Shown here: piece by piece, positions 15,203 to 23,359 of the stretch
How the letters are laid out: the number at the start of each line of letters is the position of its first letter
Numbering within the stretch: position 1 is the first letter of the stretch
Origin: Thermoanaerobaculia bacterium
Lineage (GTDB): Bacteria; Acidobacteriota; Thermoanaerobaculia; Gp7-AA8
Length of the DNA: 41,888 bases
Assembly: GCA_016650215.1 (NCBI GenBank)
Contig: JAENWF010000010.1
Span: 1 to 41,888 of the forward strand
Reading direction: 5' to 3'
Notes under the pieces: model-generated
Databases searched by the model: none
The model's input: the letters and a program-made list of their open reading frames with translations, nothing else
Told to the model about the DNA's origin: nothing
Made by a program: the position numbers and the translations under genes

Positions 15203-16084
15203 ATGACTGCGGCCGTCACCCAGACTTCCCTCCCCTTTCCCCTCACGCGCCGCGGAAAGGTCCGCGATGTTTACGACCTCGGCCATACGTACCTGTTCGT
15301 GGCCACCGATCGCATCTCTGCCTTCGACGTCGTGCTGTCGCCGGGAGTGCCTGACAAGGGACGCATCCTCACGCAGATCTCGAATTTCTGGTTCAACCGT
15401 TTCAAGAACGTCGAGAACCACGTCGTCGAGAGTGACTTTGAAAAGTTCCCCGCGGCTGTGAAGGAGCATCAGGGCCTTCGTGGCCGCAGCGTGCTCGTGA
15501 AAAAGTGCGAAGTCGTCCCGGTCGAGTGCGTCGCGCGCGGCTACCTCGTCGGCTCCGGTCTGAAGGAGTACCAGCAGAACGGTGAAGTCTGCGGCATCAA
15601 GCTCGAGCCGGGCCTCACGACCGCGAGCAAACTGCCGCAGCCGATCTTCACGCCCGCGACGAAGGAAGAGTCGGGGCACGATCAGAACATCCCGTTCGAT
15701 CGGATGTCGCAGATCGTCGGCGCAGACCTCGCGAAGAAGCTGCGCGATCTGACGCTGAAGCTCTACAGCGAGGCCGCCGGCTACGCGCGCACACGCGGCA
15801 TCATCATCGCCGACACGAAGTTCGAGTTCGGATTGAAGGACGGGCGCATCATCTGGATCGACGAAGTGCTGACGCCCGACTCGTCGCGCTTCTGGCCCGC
15901 GGATCAATATGCCGTCGGAAAAAATCCGCCGTCGTACGATAAGCAGTTCGTCCGCGACTGGCTCGAATCGACGGGATGGGACAAGAATCCCCCCGCGCCG
16001 GAGCTGCCTGCTGATGTGGTCGCGAAGACGCGTGAGAAGTATCTGGAGGCGTACCGGCAGCTCACCGGGGTGGAGCTGCGTTGA
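15203..16084 (+). CDS. purC: Phosphoribosylaminoimidazole-succinocarboxamide synthase
   Basis: 293 residues. SAICAR synthetase, step 8 of purine synthesis: ATP-dependent joining of CAIR and aspartate. It starts with LTRRGKVRDVYDLG (the ATP-binding KVRD(V/I)Y motif) and ATDRISAFDVVL. The body has VECVARGYLVGSG and SGHDQNIPFDRM, followed by GIIIADTKFEFG and IDEVLTPDSSRFWP; the last two are the family signature regions. The length is that of the longer eukaryote-like/Bacteroidetes-type PurC rather than the ~240-residue E. coli form. ATG 15203 is the only sensible start. Confidence 0.96.
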   Translation: MTAAVTQTSLPFPLTRRGKVRDVYDLGHTYLFVATDRISAFDVVLSPGVPDKGRILTQISNFWFNRFKNVENHVVESDFEKFPAAVKEHQGLRGRSVLVKKCEVVPVECVARGYLVGSGLKEYQQNGEVCGIKLEPGLTTASKLPQPIFTPATKEESGHDQNIPFDRMSQIVGADLAKKLRDLTLKLYSEAAGYARTRGIIIADTKFEFGLKDGRIIWIDEVLTPDSSRFWPADQYAVGKNPPSYDKQFVRDWLESTGWDKNPPAPELPADVVAKTREKYLEAYRQLTGVELR

Positions 16085-16155
16085 GGTAAGAGGATAAGCC
16101 GGGCCTCTTGAACGCTTCTTTGAACGTGACCGAAGTGGGCGGAGGATAACAGAAT

Positions 16156-16830
16156 TTGACCGGAACGTCTCCTGTTTCGCCCCGACGGATGCGCCTCCGT
16201 ACTTCACTTGTCGTCATTGCCGTGATTTTCATCACAGGTGTTGGTGCATTCCTCGCCTGGCGCTCCACGCAGCGCGCGATGAGAGCCGCCGTCGCCAGCG
16301 TGATGGAGAGGAAAGAGCAGATCGTCGACCTCGGCGCGCTCGTCACGCAGGTCCGTGAGCTTTCCCGCCTCGAGACCGCGGCGATGCGGGTGATGCACGT
16401 CAGCACGATCTCGCAGTCCTACGACCTGGTACCGAACGCGCTCGCGGGCGATGAGCTGACGTTCCTCGCGACGGGCGACGTCATCGCCGGAATCGACCTC
16501 TCGCTCCTCCAGCCGAAGGACGCGTGGCGCGACACGGATGGGACGATCGTCATGCGACTCCCGCCGCCGCAGATTCTGATCACGCGCGTCGACAACCGCG
16601 AATCGAAGGTTGTCACGCGGAAGACCGGGATGCTGCGCCGCTCAGACATGAACCTCGAAACGCGCGCGCGGCAGAACGCGGAGACCGGAATCCGAACCGA
16701 GGCGCTGAAGAAGGGGATCCTGCCGATGGCCGCGAAGAACGCCGAGGCGAAGCTCGCGAAGTTCCTTCACACCGCCGGGATTCAGAAGGTCCGCTTCGAG
16801 AGCAGTTCCTTCGCAAGACCGACCGAGTAG
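16156..16830 (+). CDS. DUF4230-family membrane-anchored protein
   Basis: 224 residues from TTG 16156, chosen because GGAGGA lies 9 bases upstream; an ATG at residue 12 is the alternative. One N-terminal membrane helix (SLVVIAVIFITGVGAFLAW) is followed by an extracytoplasmic DUF4230 domain with LATGDVIAGIDLSLLQPKDA and PPPQILITRVDNRESKVV. Function unknown. It ends 49 bases inside the 3' end of the convergent trpE gene, an unusual tail-to-tail overlap of two real frames. Confidence 0.8.
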   Translation: MTGTSPVSPRRMRLRTSLVVIAVIFITGVGAFLAWRSTQRAMRAAVASVMERKEQIVDLGALVTQVRELSRLETAAMRVMHVSTISQSYDLVPNALAGDELTFLATGDVIAGIDLSLLQPKDAWRDTDGTIVMRLPPPQILITRVDNRESKVVTRKTGMLRRSDMNLETRARQNAETGIRTEALKKGILPMAAKNAEAKLAKFLHTAGIQKVRFESSSFARPTE

Positions 16831-18218
16831 CGGAGGGCCGCGCTCTTGTTCAACGTCTCCTCCCACTCCGTCGCCGGATTCGAGTCGTAGACGATGCCGG
16901 CGCCAGCCTGCACATAGGCGCGCCCGTTCGCGAGCACGATCGTCCGGATCGTGATGCAGGAATCGAGATTGCCGGAAAAGCCGGCGTACGCGACCGCGCC
17001 GGCGTATGGCCCGCGGCGCGTCTGCTCGTAGTGGTCGATCAGTTCCATTGCGCGAATCTTGGGCGCGCCGCTGACGGTGCCGGCGGGAAAGCATGAGAGG
17101 AATACGTCGACCGGCGTGCGATCTTCGCGCACGACTCCTTCGACGTCGCTGACGAGGTGCATGACATGGCTGTACCGCTCGATGCGCCGGAAACTGGTCA
17201 CTACGACCGATCCGGCTCGCGCTATCCGCCCCAGGTCGTTGCGCCCGAGGTCGACGAGCATCAGATGCTCCGCGTTCTCTTTCGGATCGTCCAGGAGCGC
17301 GGTCGCGTACGCGGCATCTTCGTCCGTGGTCTTCCCGCGCGGGCGCGTTCCGGCGATCGGTCGAGTTTCTGCGCGCGTGCCGGTGACGCGGACGAGCATC
17401 TCCGGAGACGCGCCGACGAGCGTGCACTCATCGCTGCGGAGGAGAAACATGTACGGCGACGGATTCACCGACCGGAGCGCGCGATAGAGCGTCAGCGCCT
17501 CCGTTTCAGGAAACTCGGTGCTCCATCGCTGCGAGAGAACGATCTGAAAGATCTCGCCCGCGATGATTTCCTCTTTCGCCTCGCGCACCATCGACTCGAA
17601 CTGCTCGCGGGTGAAGTTCGACTCGAAGCCCGCGTCGGACGCGCTGTGCGGCAGATCGAGCAGATCGACTTCCGCTCGCCGCAGCGTCGCGATCGCCCGC
17701 TCGAGTCTTCGCTCGGCTTCCTCGACCGACGCGTTCGGATCGGACGTGAAGAGGTTCACTACGACGTAGAGCCGCTGGCGTACGTGATCGAAGACGACGA
17801 CGTTGTCGAAGAAGAGGAGCTTCGCGTCGGGCGCGCCGAAGTCGTCGGGATGTGAGTCCGGGATCTTCTCGAGCCAGCGCGAGACGCCGTAGCCGAAGTA
17901 GCCGACCGCGCCGCCGAAGAAGGGCGGGAGCGCGTCCTCGTTGTGGACGCGGAGCGGAACGAGCTCGCGATTCAGGAGTGCGGCCGGATCGGGGGTCGAC
18001 GCGTCGAACACCAGATTGCGGCGCGGCTCGAAGCCGACGAAGGAGTAACGGCCGAGGTTTTCTCCCCGCTCGACGCTCTCGAAGAGAAACGCCTCGCTGC
18101 CGGCGGGAGAGAGCGCGGCGAAGGCCGCGACCGGCGTGATCGCGTCGGCGCTCAACTCGCGAACGAACGGGATCACATCGTAGTCGCCGCGCAGCCGCTC
18201 GAATTCATCGCGATTCAT
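16782..18218 (-). CDS. trpE: Anthranilate synthase component I
   Basis: 478 residues. It converts chorismate to anthranilate with the TrpG glutaminase, which is not in the window. The N-terminal regulatory domain has FLFESVERGENLGRYSF, the tryptophan-binding LLES-like region. The C-terminal chorismate-utilising domain has QIVLSQRW, PSPYMFLL, GTRPRGKT, SGAPKIRAMELIDHYE and GYAGFSGNLDSCITIRT-type motifs. Aminodeoxychorismate synthase PabB is less likely because the feedback motif and length fit TrpE. Its start overlaps the aroDE stop by 14 bases, putting the chorismate consumer directly behind a shikimate enzyme. Confidence 0.92.
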   Translation of the reverse strand: MNRDEFERLRGDYDVIPFVRELSADAITPVAAFAALSPAGSEAFLFESVERGENLGRYSFVGFEPRRNLVFDASTPDPAALLNRELVPLRVHNEDALPPFFGGAVGYFGYGVSRWLEKIPDSHPDDFGAPDAKLLFFDNVVVFDHVRQRLYVVVNLFTSDPNASVEEAERRLERAIATLRRAEVDLLDLPHSASDAGFESNFTREQFESMVREAKEEIIAGEIFQIVLSQRWSTEFPETEALTLYRALRSVNPSPYMFLLRSDECTLVGASPEMLVRVTGTRAETRPIAGTRPRGKTTDEDAAYATALLDDPKENAEHLMLVDLGRNDLGRIARAGSVVVTSFRRIERYSHVMHLVSDVEGVVREDRTPVDVFLSCFPAGTVSGAPKIRAMELIDHYEQTRRGPYAGAVAYAGFSGNLDSCITIRTIVLANGRAYVQAGAGIVYDSNPATEWEETLNKSAALRYSVGLAKELLSKRTF

Positions 18219-19545
18219 CGAAGACCTTCATGAAGAGCTCGTGCTGACGCACAGCCTGCGCGCGGAGGAGCTCGAGTCCGTCGAACACCTGTATGCCGGC
18301 GGCGCGAAGTCTCTCATGCCGCGCGGCGATCTCTGCGCCTCCATATGCGGCTTCGACGTACGCCATTCCGGCGCGTGGGGAAAACTGCACATCGCCGGCC
18401 GCTGTGGTATTGATGATGATCTCGCCGTCGAACGAGGCGAGACGTTCGAGCGGCTCGGTGCGGTCCCAGATCTTTCTCGCGTTCTCCTCGGTGCGGTTGA
18501 AGAGCGTCACGTGCATTCCGGCGCGCTGAAGCGAGACGAGCGCGGCGCGCGCAGTGCCGCCCGCGCCGATCAGCGCGACTGATTTCCGATCGCGGCCGCA
18601 GAGCTGGCTGAGGATAAAGTTGAATCCGTCGACGTCGGTGTTGTCGGCGAGGATCGTCTTCTCGAGTTTGACGAGCGTGTTGACCGCGCCGGCTTCGATC
18701 GCGTTCTCACCGATTTCGGCGTTGACCCTCTTTGCGAACGCGAGCGCGACTTCCTTGAAGGGGGCGGTGACGCTCAGTCCGCACGGCTCGCCGTTCAGAA
18801 AGTGTTCTGTGATCTCGTCGAACGATTCAATCGACGCGATCGTGTAGGCGGCCGGGACGTTCTTCTGGCGGAAGAGTGGATTGTGAATCGAGGGGGAGAC
18901 TGAGTGGCTTGCGGGGTTTCCGACGACTGCGAACACTTTTGGTTTCTGGGGGGCGGCGGCATGGCCGCCGCACTCCATATCGAGCGCGCGTTGGAGCGAG
19001 ATCTGGCCGGGGGCGGCGGCCTTATCTTCCGACGGGGCGACGAAGACCAGCTCGGAGCCGAGGAATGGCGCGAGGATTCGCGAGTAGATGCCGCGCTCGC
19101 CCATGCCGATGAGGGTGATGCGCGGCTCGTGAACGAATGAGAGCAACCGCCGGTTGTCTGCAAAGTTCCGCGGCGTCACCGCAATCTTCGCGTGTGCGCA
19201 GTTGCGCGCCAACATCGCGGGGACAAGCGCGTCGAGGTCGGGCATCCCTTCGAAATCGTGAAGCGAGAGAACCGTACGCGACGCGTCCTCGATCTCGCCC
19301 GGATACTCGACATCCACCAGTTCGATGCCGGCGTCGAGCACTCGTCGCTGCAGCGCGCGCGAAGGACTCGCTCCGCGGAAGGTCATGATGATCGTCTTGC
19401 CTGTCGCAGCGCGAAAGACCGCGGGATCGAATTCGCCGAAATGCTCCGCGCGCACTTCAACTCCGTCGTGCTCGCCGTCGATCGCGCGGATTGCGGCGAG
19501 CGCAGCTTCGGAGTTCTTCTCGAGAATCGTGACGAAGAGCTTCAT
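18205..19545 (-). CDS. aroDE: Fused 3-dehydroquinate dehydratase (type I)/shikimate dehydrogenase
   Basis: 446 residues from ATG 19545 (MKLFVTILEKNSE). Residues 1-185 are a type I dehydroquinase with His96 in VLSLHDFEGMP and Schiff-base Lys120 in AHAKIAVTP. Residues 203-446 are AroE: GNPASHSVSPSIHNPLF, catalytic Lys264 in VTAPFKE, Asp304 in DNTDVDGF, and nucleotide-binding GAGGTARA. Together they perform steps 3 and 4 of the shikimate pathway. The linker (190-201, MECGGHAAAPQK) is encoded by a palindromic repeat that also occurs at 28404 and 38788. The start overlaps the preceding gene by ATGA; trpE follows. Confidence 0.93.
   Translation of the reverse strand: MKLFVTILEKNSEAALAAIRAIDGEHDGVEVRAEHFGEFDPAVFRAATGKTIIMTFRGASPSRALQRRVLDAGIELVDVEYPGEIEDASRTVLSLHDFEGMPDLDALVPAMLARNCAHAKIAVTPRNFADNRRLLSFVHEPRITLIGMGERGIYSRILAPFLGSELVFVAPSEDKAAAPGQISLQRALDMECGGHAAAPQKPKVFAVVGNPASHSVSPSIHNPLFRQKNVPAAYTIASIESFDEITEHFLNGEPCGLSVTAPFKEVALAFAKRVNAEIGENAIEAGAVNTLVKLEKTILADNTDVDGFNFILSQLCGRDRKSVALIGAGGTARAALVSLQRAGMHVTLFNRTEENARKIWDRTEPLERLASFDGEIIINTTAAGDVQFSPRAGMAYVEAAYGGAEIAARHERLRAAGIQVFDGLELLRAQAVRQHELFMKVFDESR
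18952..18976. repeat. GGAGTGCGGCGG-type palindrome inside aroDE
   Basis: GGCGGCGGCATGGCCGCCGC followed by ACTCC. It codes for the inter-domain linker of AroDE. The same hairpin plus ACTCC flank is present at 28404-28432 and 38788-38818. Confidence 0.7.
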
Positions 19546-20222
19546 GTCTGCAGAAGCTCCATCCGCTCGCGCGCGGCGTTCGCCCGCTTCTCGTCGCCCG
19601 CGCGCAGCCACATGCTCTGCAGATTCGCCAGCACGCGCACGAGCGTCTCGCGTCCGCTCCACGAGCGGAGATGCTCGCTCGCCAATTTCCCGCGCCCGCC
19701 GGTCATCTGCGAGAGCATCGTCGCGATCTCGGGGACTGTCAGTGTTGCGCCGCCTGCGAACGGATCGACGTAGATCTCATTCAGCTCGAAGCGCACCTTC
19801 ACGATGTAGTGTCCCGGCAATCCGACGCCCGACGCGTTGAGCCCGAGACGCGCGGCAACGTGCAGAAAGATGATCGAGAGCGCGATCGGAAGACCTGCCT
19901 TCCGGTCGATCACTTCGTTGAGGCAGACGTTCCGCGGGTCGTAGTAGTTCTGGATGTCGCCGCGATAGCCATCGGCGTCGAACATTTCAGCGTGCAGATG
20001 CCCGAGGCGGAAAACGGGGGGGTCGCTGGCAGACGCGCGTTTCGCGGCGCGCGCGCCCAGATCATCGAGGCGCATCAGATACTCATCGACCGAGAGCTGC
20101 GGATAGTCCTCGAGCGCGATCAGCAGCGCGCCGCGCGCGAGGTTCTCATTCGCAATCTCCCCCGCCGCAAACTCGCGGAACTGCCGCCTCGCTTCGGCTC
20201 TGTGAACGAAGACGGAAGACAA
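19542..20222 (-). CDS. Transglutaminase-like SirB1-family protein
   Basis: About 226 residues, starting probably at TTG 20222 (no ATG or GTG lies between the divergent recO start and the conserved part). The N-terminal part FREFAAGEIANENLARGALL is the SirB1_N helical lead. The core has YYDPRNVCLNEVIDRKAGLP, then ALSIIFLHVAARLGL and GVGLPGHYIVKV, the transglutaminase-like domain of SirB1/YchA, in which the usual Cys is replaced, so it is likely non-enzymatic. A C-terminal TPR-like helix pair ends with REMRME-type helices. Function unknown. It overlaps aroDE by four bases (ATGA) and heads the aroDE-trpE operon. Confidence 0.8.
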   Translation of the reverse strand: MSSVFVHRAEARRQFREFAAGEIANENLARGALLIALEDYPQLSVDEYLMRLDDLGARAAKRASASDPPVFRLGHLHAEMFDADGYRGDIQNYYDPRNVCLNEVIDRKAGLPIALSIIFLHVAARLGLNASGVGLPGHYIVKVRFELNEIYVDPFAGGATLTVPEIATMLSQMTGGRGKLASEHLRSWSGRETLVRVLANLQSMWLRAGDEKRANAARERMELLQT

Positions 20223-20246
20223 GCGACGCAGTGTAACCTCTGCGCG

Positions 20247-20993
20247 GTGAAGCTCGAACGAACAGAGGCGATCGTCCTCCACACCTGGCCGTCGCGCGAG
20301 CGCGACAAGATGGTCGTGTTTCTCACGCCCGACCACGGCAAGGTGAAGGGGTGGGCGTACGGCGCGCGCGGGATCAGAAGCCGCTTCGGTGCCGCGCTCG
20401 AGCCGCTCGCGAAGATCCGCGTCGGCTACGCCGAGCGCGAGTCGGAGGAGGCTGTGCGGATCGAATCGGCGGAGCTGATCCGCTCGCTCTTTCCCGCGCA
20501 GCAGAATCTCGTCAGCAGCATCGCAGCGACGTACATCGCGGAAACCGTCGATACGTTTGCCTCGTCGGGCGATCCCGCGGAGCTGATCTACCGGCTGCTC
20601 GACCGATCGACCGAGGCGCTCCTCGGGGATGTTGCGGTGCAGTCGGTCGTCGCGTATGTCGAGGTGTGGATGCTCCGGCTCGCCGGTATTTTTCCGTCGA
20701 CGAAGAACTGCATGCAGTGCGGAGAGCCGATGGGGCGGCCGCTGCGATTCGATGTGAAGCAGGAGGGTTTCATCTGCGAGTCGTGCGCAACGCGCGACGC
20801 GTTCGTCATCAGCAACGACGTCGCTGACGAGCTCGTCGCGATCGGGAGCACGCCGGTGGCCGAATACGCGTCGCGCGCGATATCTCCCGCGACAATTTTC
20901 GAGGTCCGCTCACTCGCCGGCTCGATCCGCCGCAGCTTCCTCGGGCACGAACTGAAATCGTTCGAAGTGCTTGCGAGCGTCATCGCGCGATAA
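20247..20993 (+). CDS. recO: DNA repair protein RecO
   Basis: 248 residues from GTG 20247. The N-terminal OB fold reads KLERTEAIVLHTWPSRERDK then VVFLTPDHGKVKGWAYGAR, the classic RecO opening. The C-terminal helical domain has a zinc site with Cys155, Cys158, Cys177 and Cys180 (CMQC, CESC). RecO loads RecA on SSB-coated single strands with RecR in recombinational repair. The four cysteines are retained, unlike in E. coli RecO. It is divergent from the transglutaminase-like gene with only 24 bases between starts; the next gene starts 7 bases after its stop. Confidence 0.93.
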   Translation: MKLERTEAIVLHTWPSRERDKMVVFLTPDHGKVKGWAYGARGIRSRFGAALEPLAKIRVGYAERESEEAVRIESAELIRSLFPAQQNLVSSIAATYIAETVDTFASSGDPAELIYRLLDRSTEALLGDVAVQSVVAYVEVWMLRLAGIFPSTKNCMQCGEPMGRPLRFDVKQEGFICESCATRDAFVISNDVADELVAIGSTPVAEYASRAISPATIFEVRSLAGSIRRSFLGHELKSFEVLASVIAR

Positions 20994-21000
20994 TTGCGCG

Positions 21001-21462
21001 ATGCGAACTGCACTTGCCGCTCTTCTTCTCCTCGCTGGCTGCGCAACAGTGCCCGTTGTCGACGATCGCGCAGCCATCAACACGGTGATCGATGACTGGC
21101 ACCAGGCCGCGAGCGTCGCGGACGAGTCGCGCTACTTCGAACACATGACCACCGACGCCGTCTTCATGGGCACCGATGCAACCGAGCGATGGGATCTCGC
21201 GGCCTTCCGCGCGTTCGCACATCCGCACTTTGCGAAAGGCACCGCATGGACGTTCAAGCCGCGCGGCCGGAACGTGATGGTCCATGGCGAGGTCGCCTGG
21301 TTCGACGAGGTGCTCGACAGCGCCTCATACGGCGAATGCCGCGGAACCGGAGTCCTGCGCCGGGAGGGCGGACGGTGGAAGATCGCGCACTACAACCTCA
21401 CGATCCCGATTCCGAATGATCTGGCGAAAGAGGTCGTGGCAAAAATAAGAACTCAACCCTGA
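21001..21462 (+). CDS. Lipoprotein with SnoaL/DUF4440-like (NTF2 fold) domain
   Basis: 153 residues from ATG 21001. The lipobox LLLLAGC puts the lipidated Cys at residue 14. The mature part DRAAINTVIDDWHQAASVAD followed by YFEHMTTDAVFMGTDATERW and VAWFDEVLD is a typical ketosteroid-isomerase-like NTF2 domain (DUF4440/SnoaL-3). Role unknown, located on the envelope. The stop codon TGA lies within the repeat element CCTGAGCGAAGCGAAGGGTC, so the last residues (RTQP) may have been shaped by that insertion. Seven bases follow recO, suggesting co-transcription. Confidence 0.85.
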   Translation: MRTALAALLLLAGCATVPVVDDRAAINTVIDDWHQAASVADESRYFEHMTTDAVFMGTDATERWDLAAFRAFAHPHFAKGTAWTFKPRGRNVMVHGEVAWFDEVLDSASYGECRGTGVLRREGGRWKIAHYNLTIPIPNDLAKEVVAKIRTQP

Positions 21463-21543
21463 GCGAAGCGAAGGGTCAACGGTGGCACCGGCAGGGTGTG
21501 CCGCGGTGCCACCGTTGATCCTTCGCCGTCTTCGCGGCTCAGG
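21458..21543. repeat. 86-base palindromic element A (CCTGAGCG...GTGGCACCG)
   Basis: Left half CCTGAGCGAAGCGAAGGGTC, then AACGGTGGCACCG; right half CGGTGCCACCGTTGATCCTT, then CGCCGTCTTCGCGGCTCAGG. The halves are inverted and form a long stem. It is the reverse-complement orientation of the element at 33477-33568. The left end carries the stop codon of the preceding lipoprotein gene. Confidence 0.85.
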
Positions 21544-21554
21544 ATGAACCCCCA

Positions 21555-22499
21555 TCAAAACGACGTCGCCCAGGTCGCCATGAGCGCGCCCAATGTCGCC
21601 TCCCGACCCGTGAAGCTGTGGTCGGCGTTGCGCATGATGGCGAATTCGAAGTTCTCCCGAGGGCCGACTGCATCGGCCATTGCGGAAACGGCGGCGGAGA
21701 CATCGGAGAGGTACTCGTCGTTCTCGCCGTAGATCGCGAGTACCGGCTTCCGGATGGTCTTCAGACGCCAGAAGGGCGGCTTGCGCGAGAGCTTCACATC
21801 CTCGAGCGCTTCGAGAAACGGAAAGACGTTGTACTCGCCGTCGGGATTCGCCATGTCGTAGAACGAGCACCAACTCATCGGCACATCGGAGATCGCCGGG
21901 GGAACCAGCTCCATACCGCGGCGTGATTTGATCATCGCCTTCGCGCGATCGAGCGTTGCGTGGAACTTCCGCGGGCCGAGCTGTTCGTAGAACATGCCGG
22001 TATCGTCGCCGCCGGCGACGAGCAGGTAGCTCGCAACCGGATTGCGGCGCTTGAGCTGGTCGTAGATGACGATCTTGTTCGCGCCGGTCGAGTGTCCCGC
22101 GAGATGAAACCGCGAGTAGCCGCGCGCGCGAAGCTCGCGGATCGCGCCGTCGATATCGGCGACACATTCGCGAATCAATTCGAATGCCGCGCCGCCCTGC
22201 ACATGGCTGCTCCGCTTTCCTGACCGGACAGCGAGCCGCCGCATCACATGCGCGCCGCGGTTGTTGAACGGAAAGAACGCGAGGCCCTGCCGCACGATCT
22301 CTGCCGCAAGCGGATTCGTCCGCTTCGAGTCGAAGATCGACGAGCCGCCGGTGCCGTGAAGCCAGATCAATACGTCCTTCGCGGCTCGAGCCGGCTCATA
22401 AAGAAGCCCGCCGAGCTCGATGCCGTCCGCCGCCTCGAACCTTATGAGGCGGGAGGCGGGTTCCGGATGATTGCGTTTCTTCCTGAGTCCCAGCGCCAC
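21555..22499 (-). CDS. Alpha/beta hydrolase
   Basis: 314 residues from GTG 22499; GGAGGA lies about 5 bases upstream. Fold elements: LIWLHGTGGSS (oxyanion HG), nucleophile Ser in LAGHSTGANK, acid Asp in AIYGENDEYLS, and His in NADHSF near the C-terminus, a complete triad. It resembles DUF1749/esterase-type hydrolases; substrate unknown, no signal peptide. Its first 58 bases overlap the end of the DUF1835 gene, a long overlap supported by the ribosome site, which implies coupled expression. Confidence 0.85.
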   Translation of the reverse strand: MALGLRKKRNHPEPASRLIRFEAADGIELGGLLYEPARAAKDVLIWLHGTGGSSIFDSKRTNPLAAEIVRQGLAFFPFNNRGAHVMRRLAVRSGKRSSHVQGGAAFELIRECVADIDGAIRELRARGYSRFHLAGHSTGANKIVIYDQLKRRNPVASYLLVAGGDDTGMFYEQLGPRKFHATLDRAKAMIKSRRGMELVPPAISDVPMSWCSFYDMANPDGEYNVFPFLEALEDVKLSRKPPFWRLKTIRKPVLAIYGENDEYLSDVSAAVSAMADAVGPRENFEFAIMRNADHSFTGREATLGALMATWATSF

Positions 22500-23359
22500 A
22501 GTTCCTCCTTCGTGAGATGCACACCGCCAAGCCAGTCGTCGATGCCATTGAGTGCGATGTCGTCTTCACCTGCGAGAACGCGCTCGCCGCTCGGTGTCAT
22601 GCTGAAGATCGCTCGCTTCTCGCTTCCTTCGGTCAGCGTGATCAGCGGAAACTGCCGGCCGGCGAGCAGATGGATGTGCCGCAGCACCTCCGTGTCGCCG
22701 AGTCCGAAGCGCGGCTGCGATGACCAGAATCGGCTGAACAGCGTCGGAAAGTCGGCCGCGCCGTCTGCGATGAACTCGAGAATCCGCTGTTCGATGATGC
22801 CGAGGCCGTTGCGCGTGGAGGGGAATCGCGCCGCGTGCAGCGCGAGACCTTCACGAAGGAACGGAAACTCGGATGCCGATCCGCTGATCAGCGCGTTGAG
22901 GACCGTCGGGTCGTGTGCGATGTACCCATCCCACGCCTCTCGCGCGAGCGATGCCATCTCGCGCGTCGCGGGGCGCCGGCGGTTGTAGAGCTTCACGAGA
23001 TCGTCGGTCTCCACCTCGGCGAACGGCTTCTCGTGCCAGACGATCGAAGTCTTGCCGACCGGGAGCCGCTGAAGCAGATAGATGAAGTGCAGCAGGCAGT
23101 AGAGATCGTGCTCGAACCAGAGCACGACCTCGTCATGCGATGCGCTGATGATCTGTTCCTGTTCGAAAAGCCGGTTGCTGACGCGCAGCAGGTCCTCGCC
23201 GTATGCGCCGGCGAGAAAGCGCGCGCGCATTTCGATCCAGGTGTCGCCCGGACGCACCGGGCCTGCGACGAGCGCCTCGCGGAAGACCACGTGCTCGCCC
23301 GGAATCCCGGAGCGCCGCGCGTGCACCGCGACGACATCTCCGTTATGAATGTGCATCAT
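22442..23359 (-). CDS. DUF1835 domain-containing protein
   Basis: 305 residues. The start ATG 23359 overlaps the upstream stop (ATGA). The N-terminal part MMHIHNGDVVAVHARRSGIP followed by EHVVFREALVAGPV is the DUF1835 signature. The rest is helical, with VLWFEHDLYCLLHFIYLLQR in the middle and a C-terminal winged-helix-like region (LHIHLLAGRQFPLITLTEG-like). Function unknown; no catalytic motif recognised. It is sandwiched between the secreted metalloprotease and the hydrolase, overlapping both, so the three form one operon. Confidence 0.82.
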   Translation of the reverse strand: MMHIHNGDVVAVHARRSGIPGEHVVFREALVAGPVRPGDTWIEMRARFLAGAYGEDLLRVSNRLFEQEQIISASHDEVVLWFEHDLYCLLHFIYLLQRLPVGKTSIVWHEKPFAEVETDDLVKLYNRRRPATREMASLAREAWDGYIAHDPTVLNALISGSASEFPFLREGLALHAARFPSTRNGLGIIEQRILEFIADGAADFPTLFSRFWSSQPRFGLGDTEVLRHIHLLAGRQFPLITLTEGSEKRAIFSMTPSGERVLAGEDDIALNGIDDWLGGVHLTKEELWRWDSGRNAIIRNPPPAS

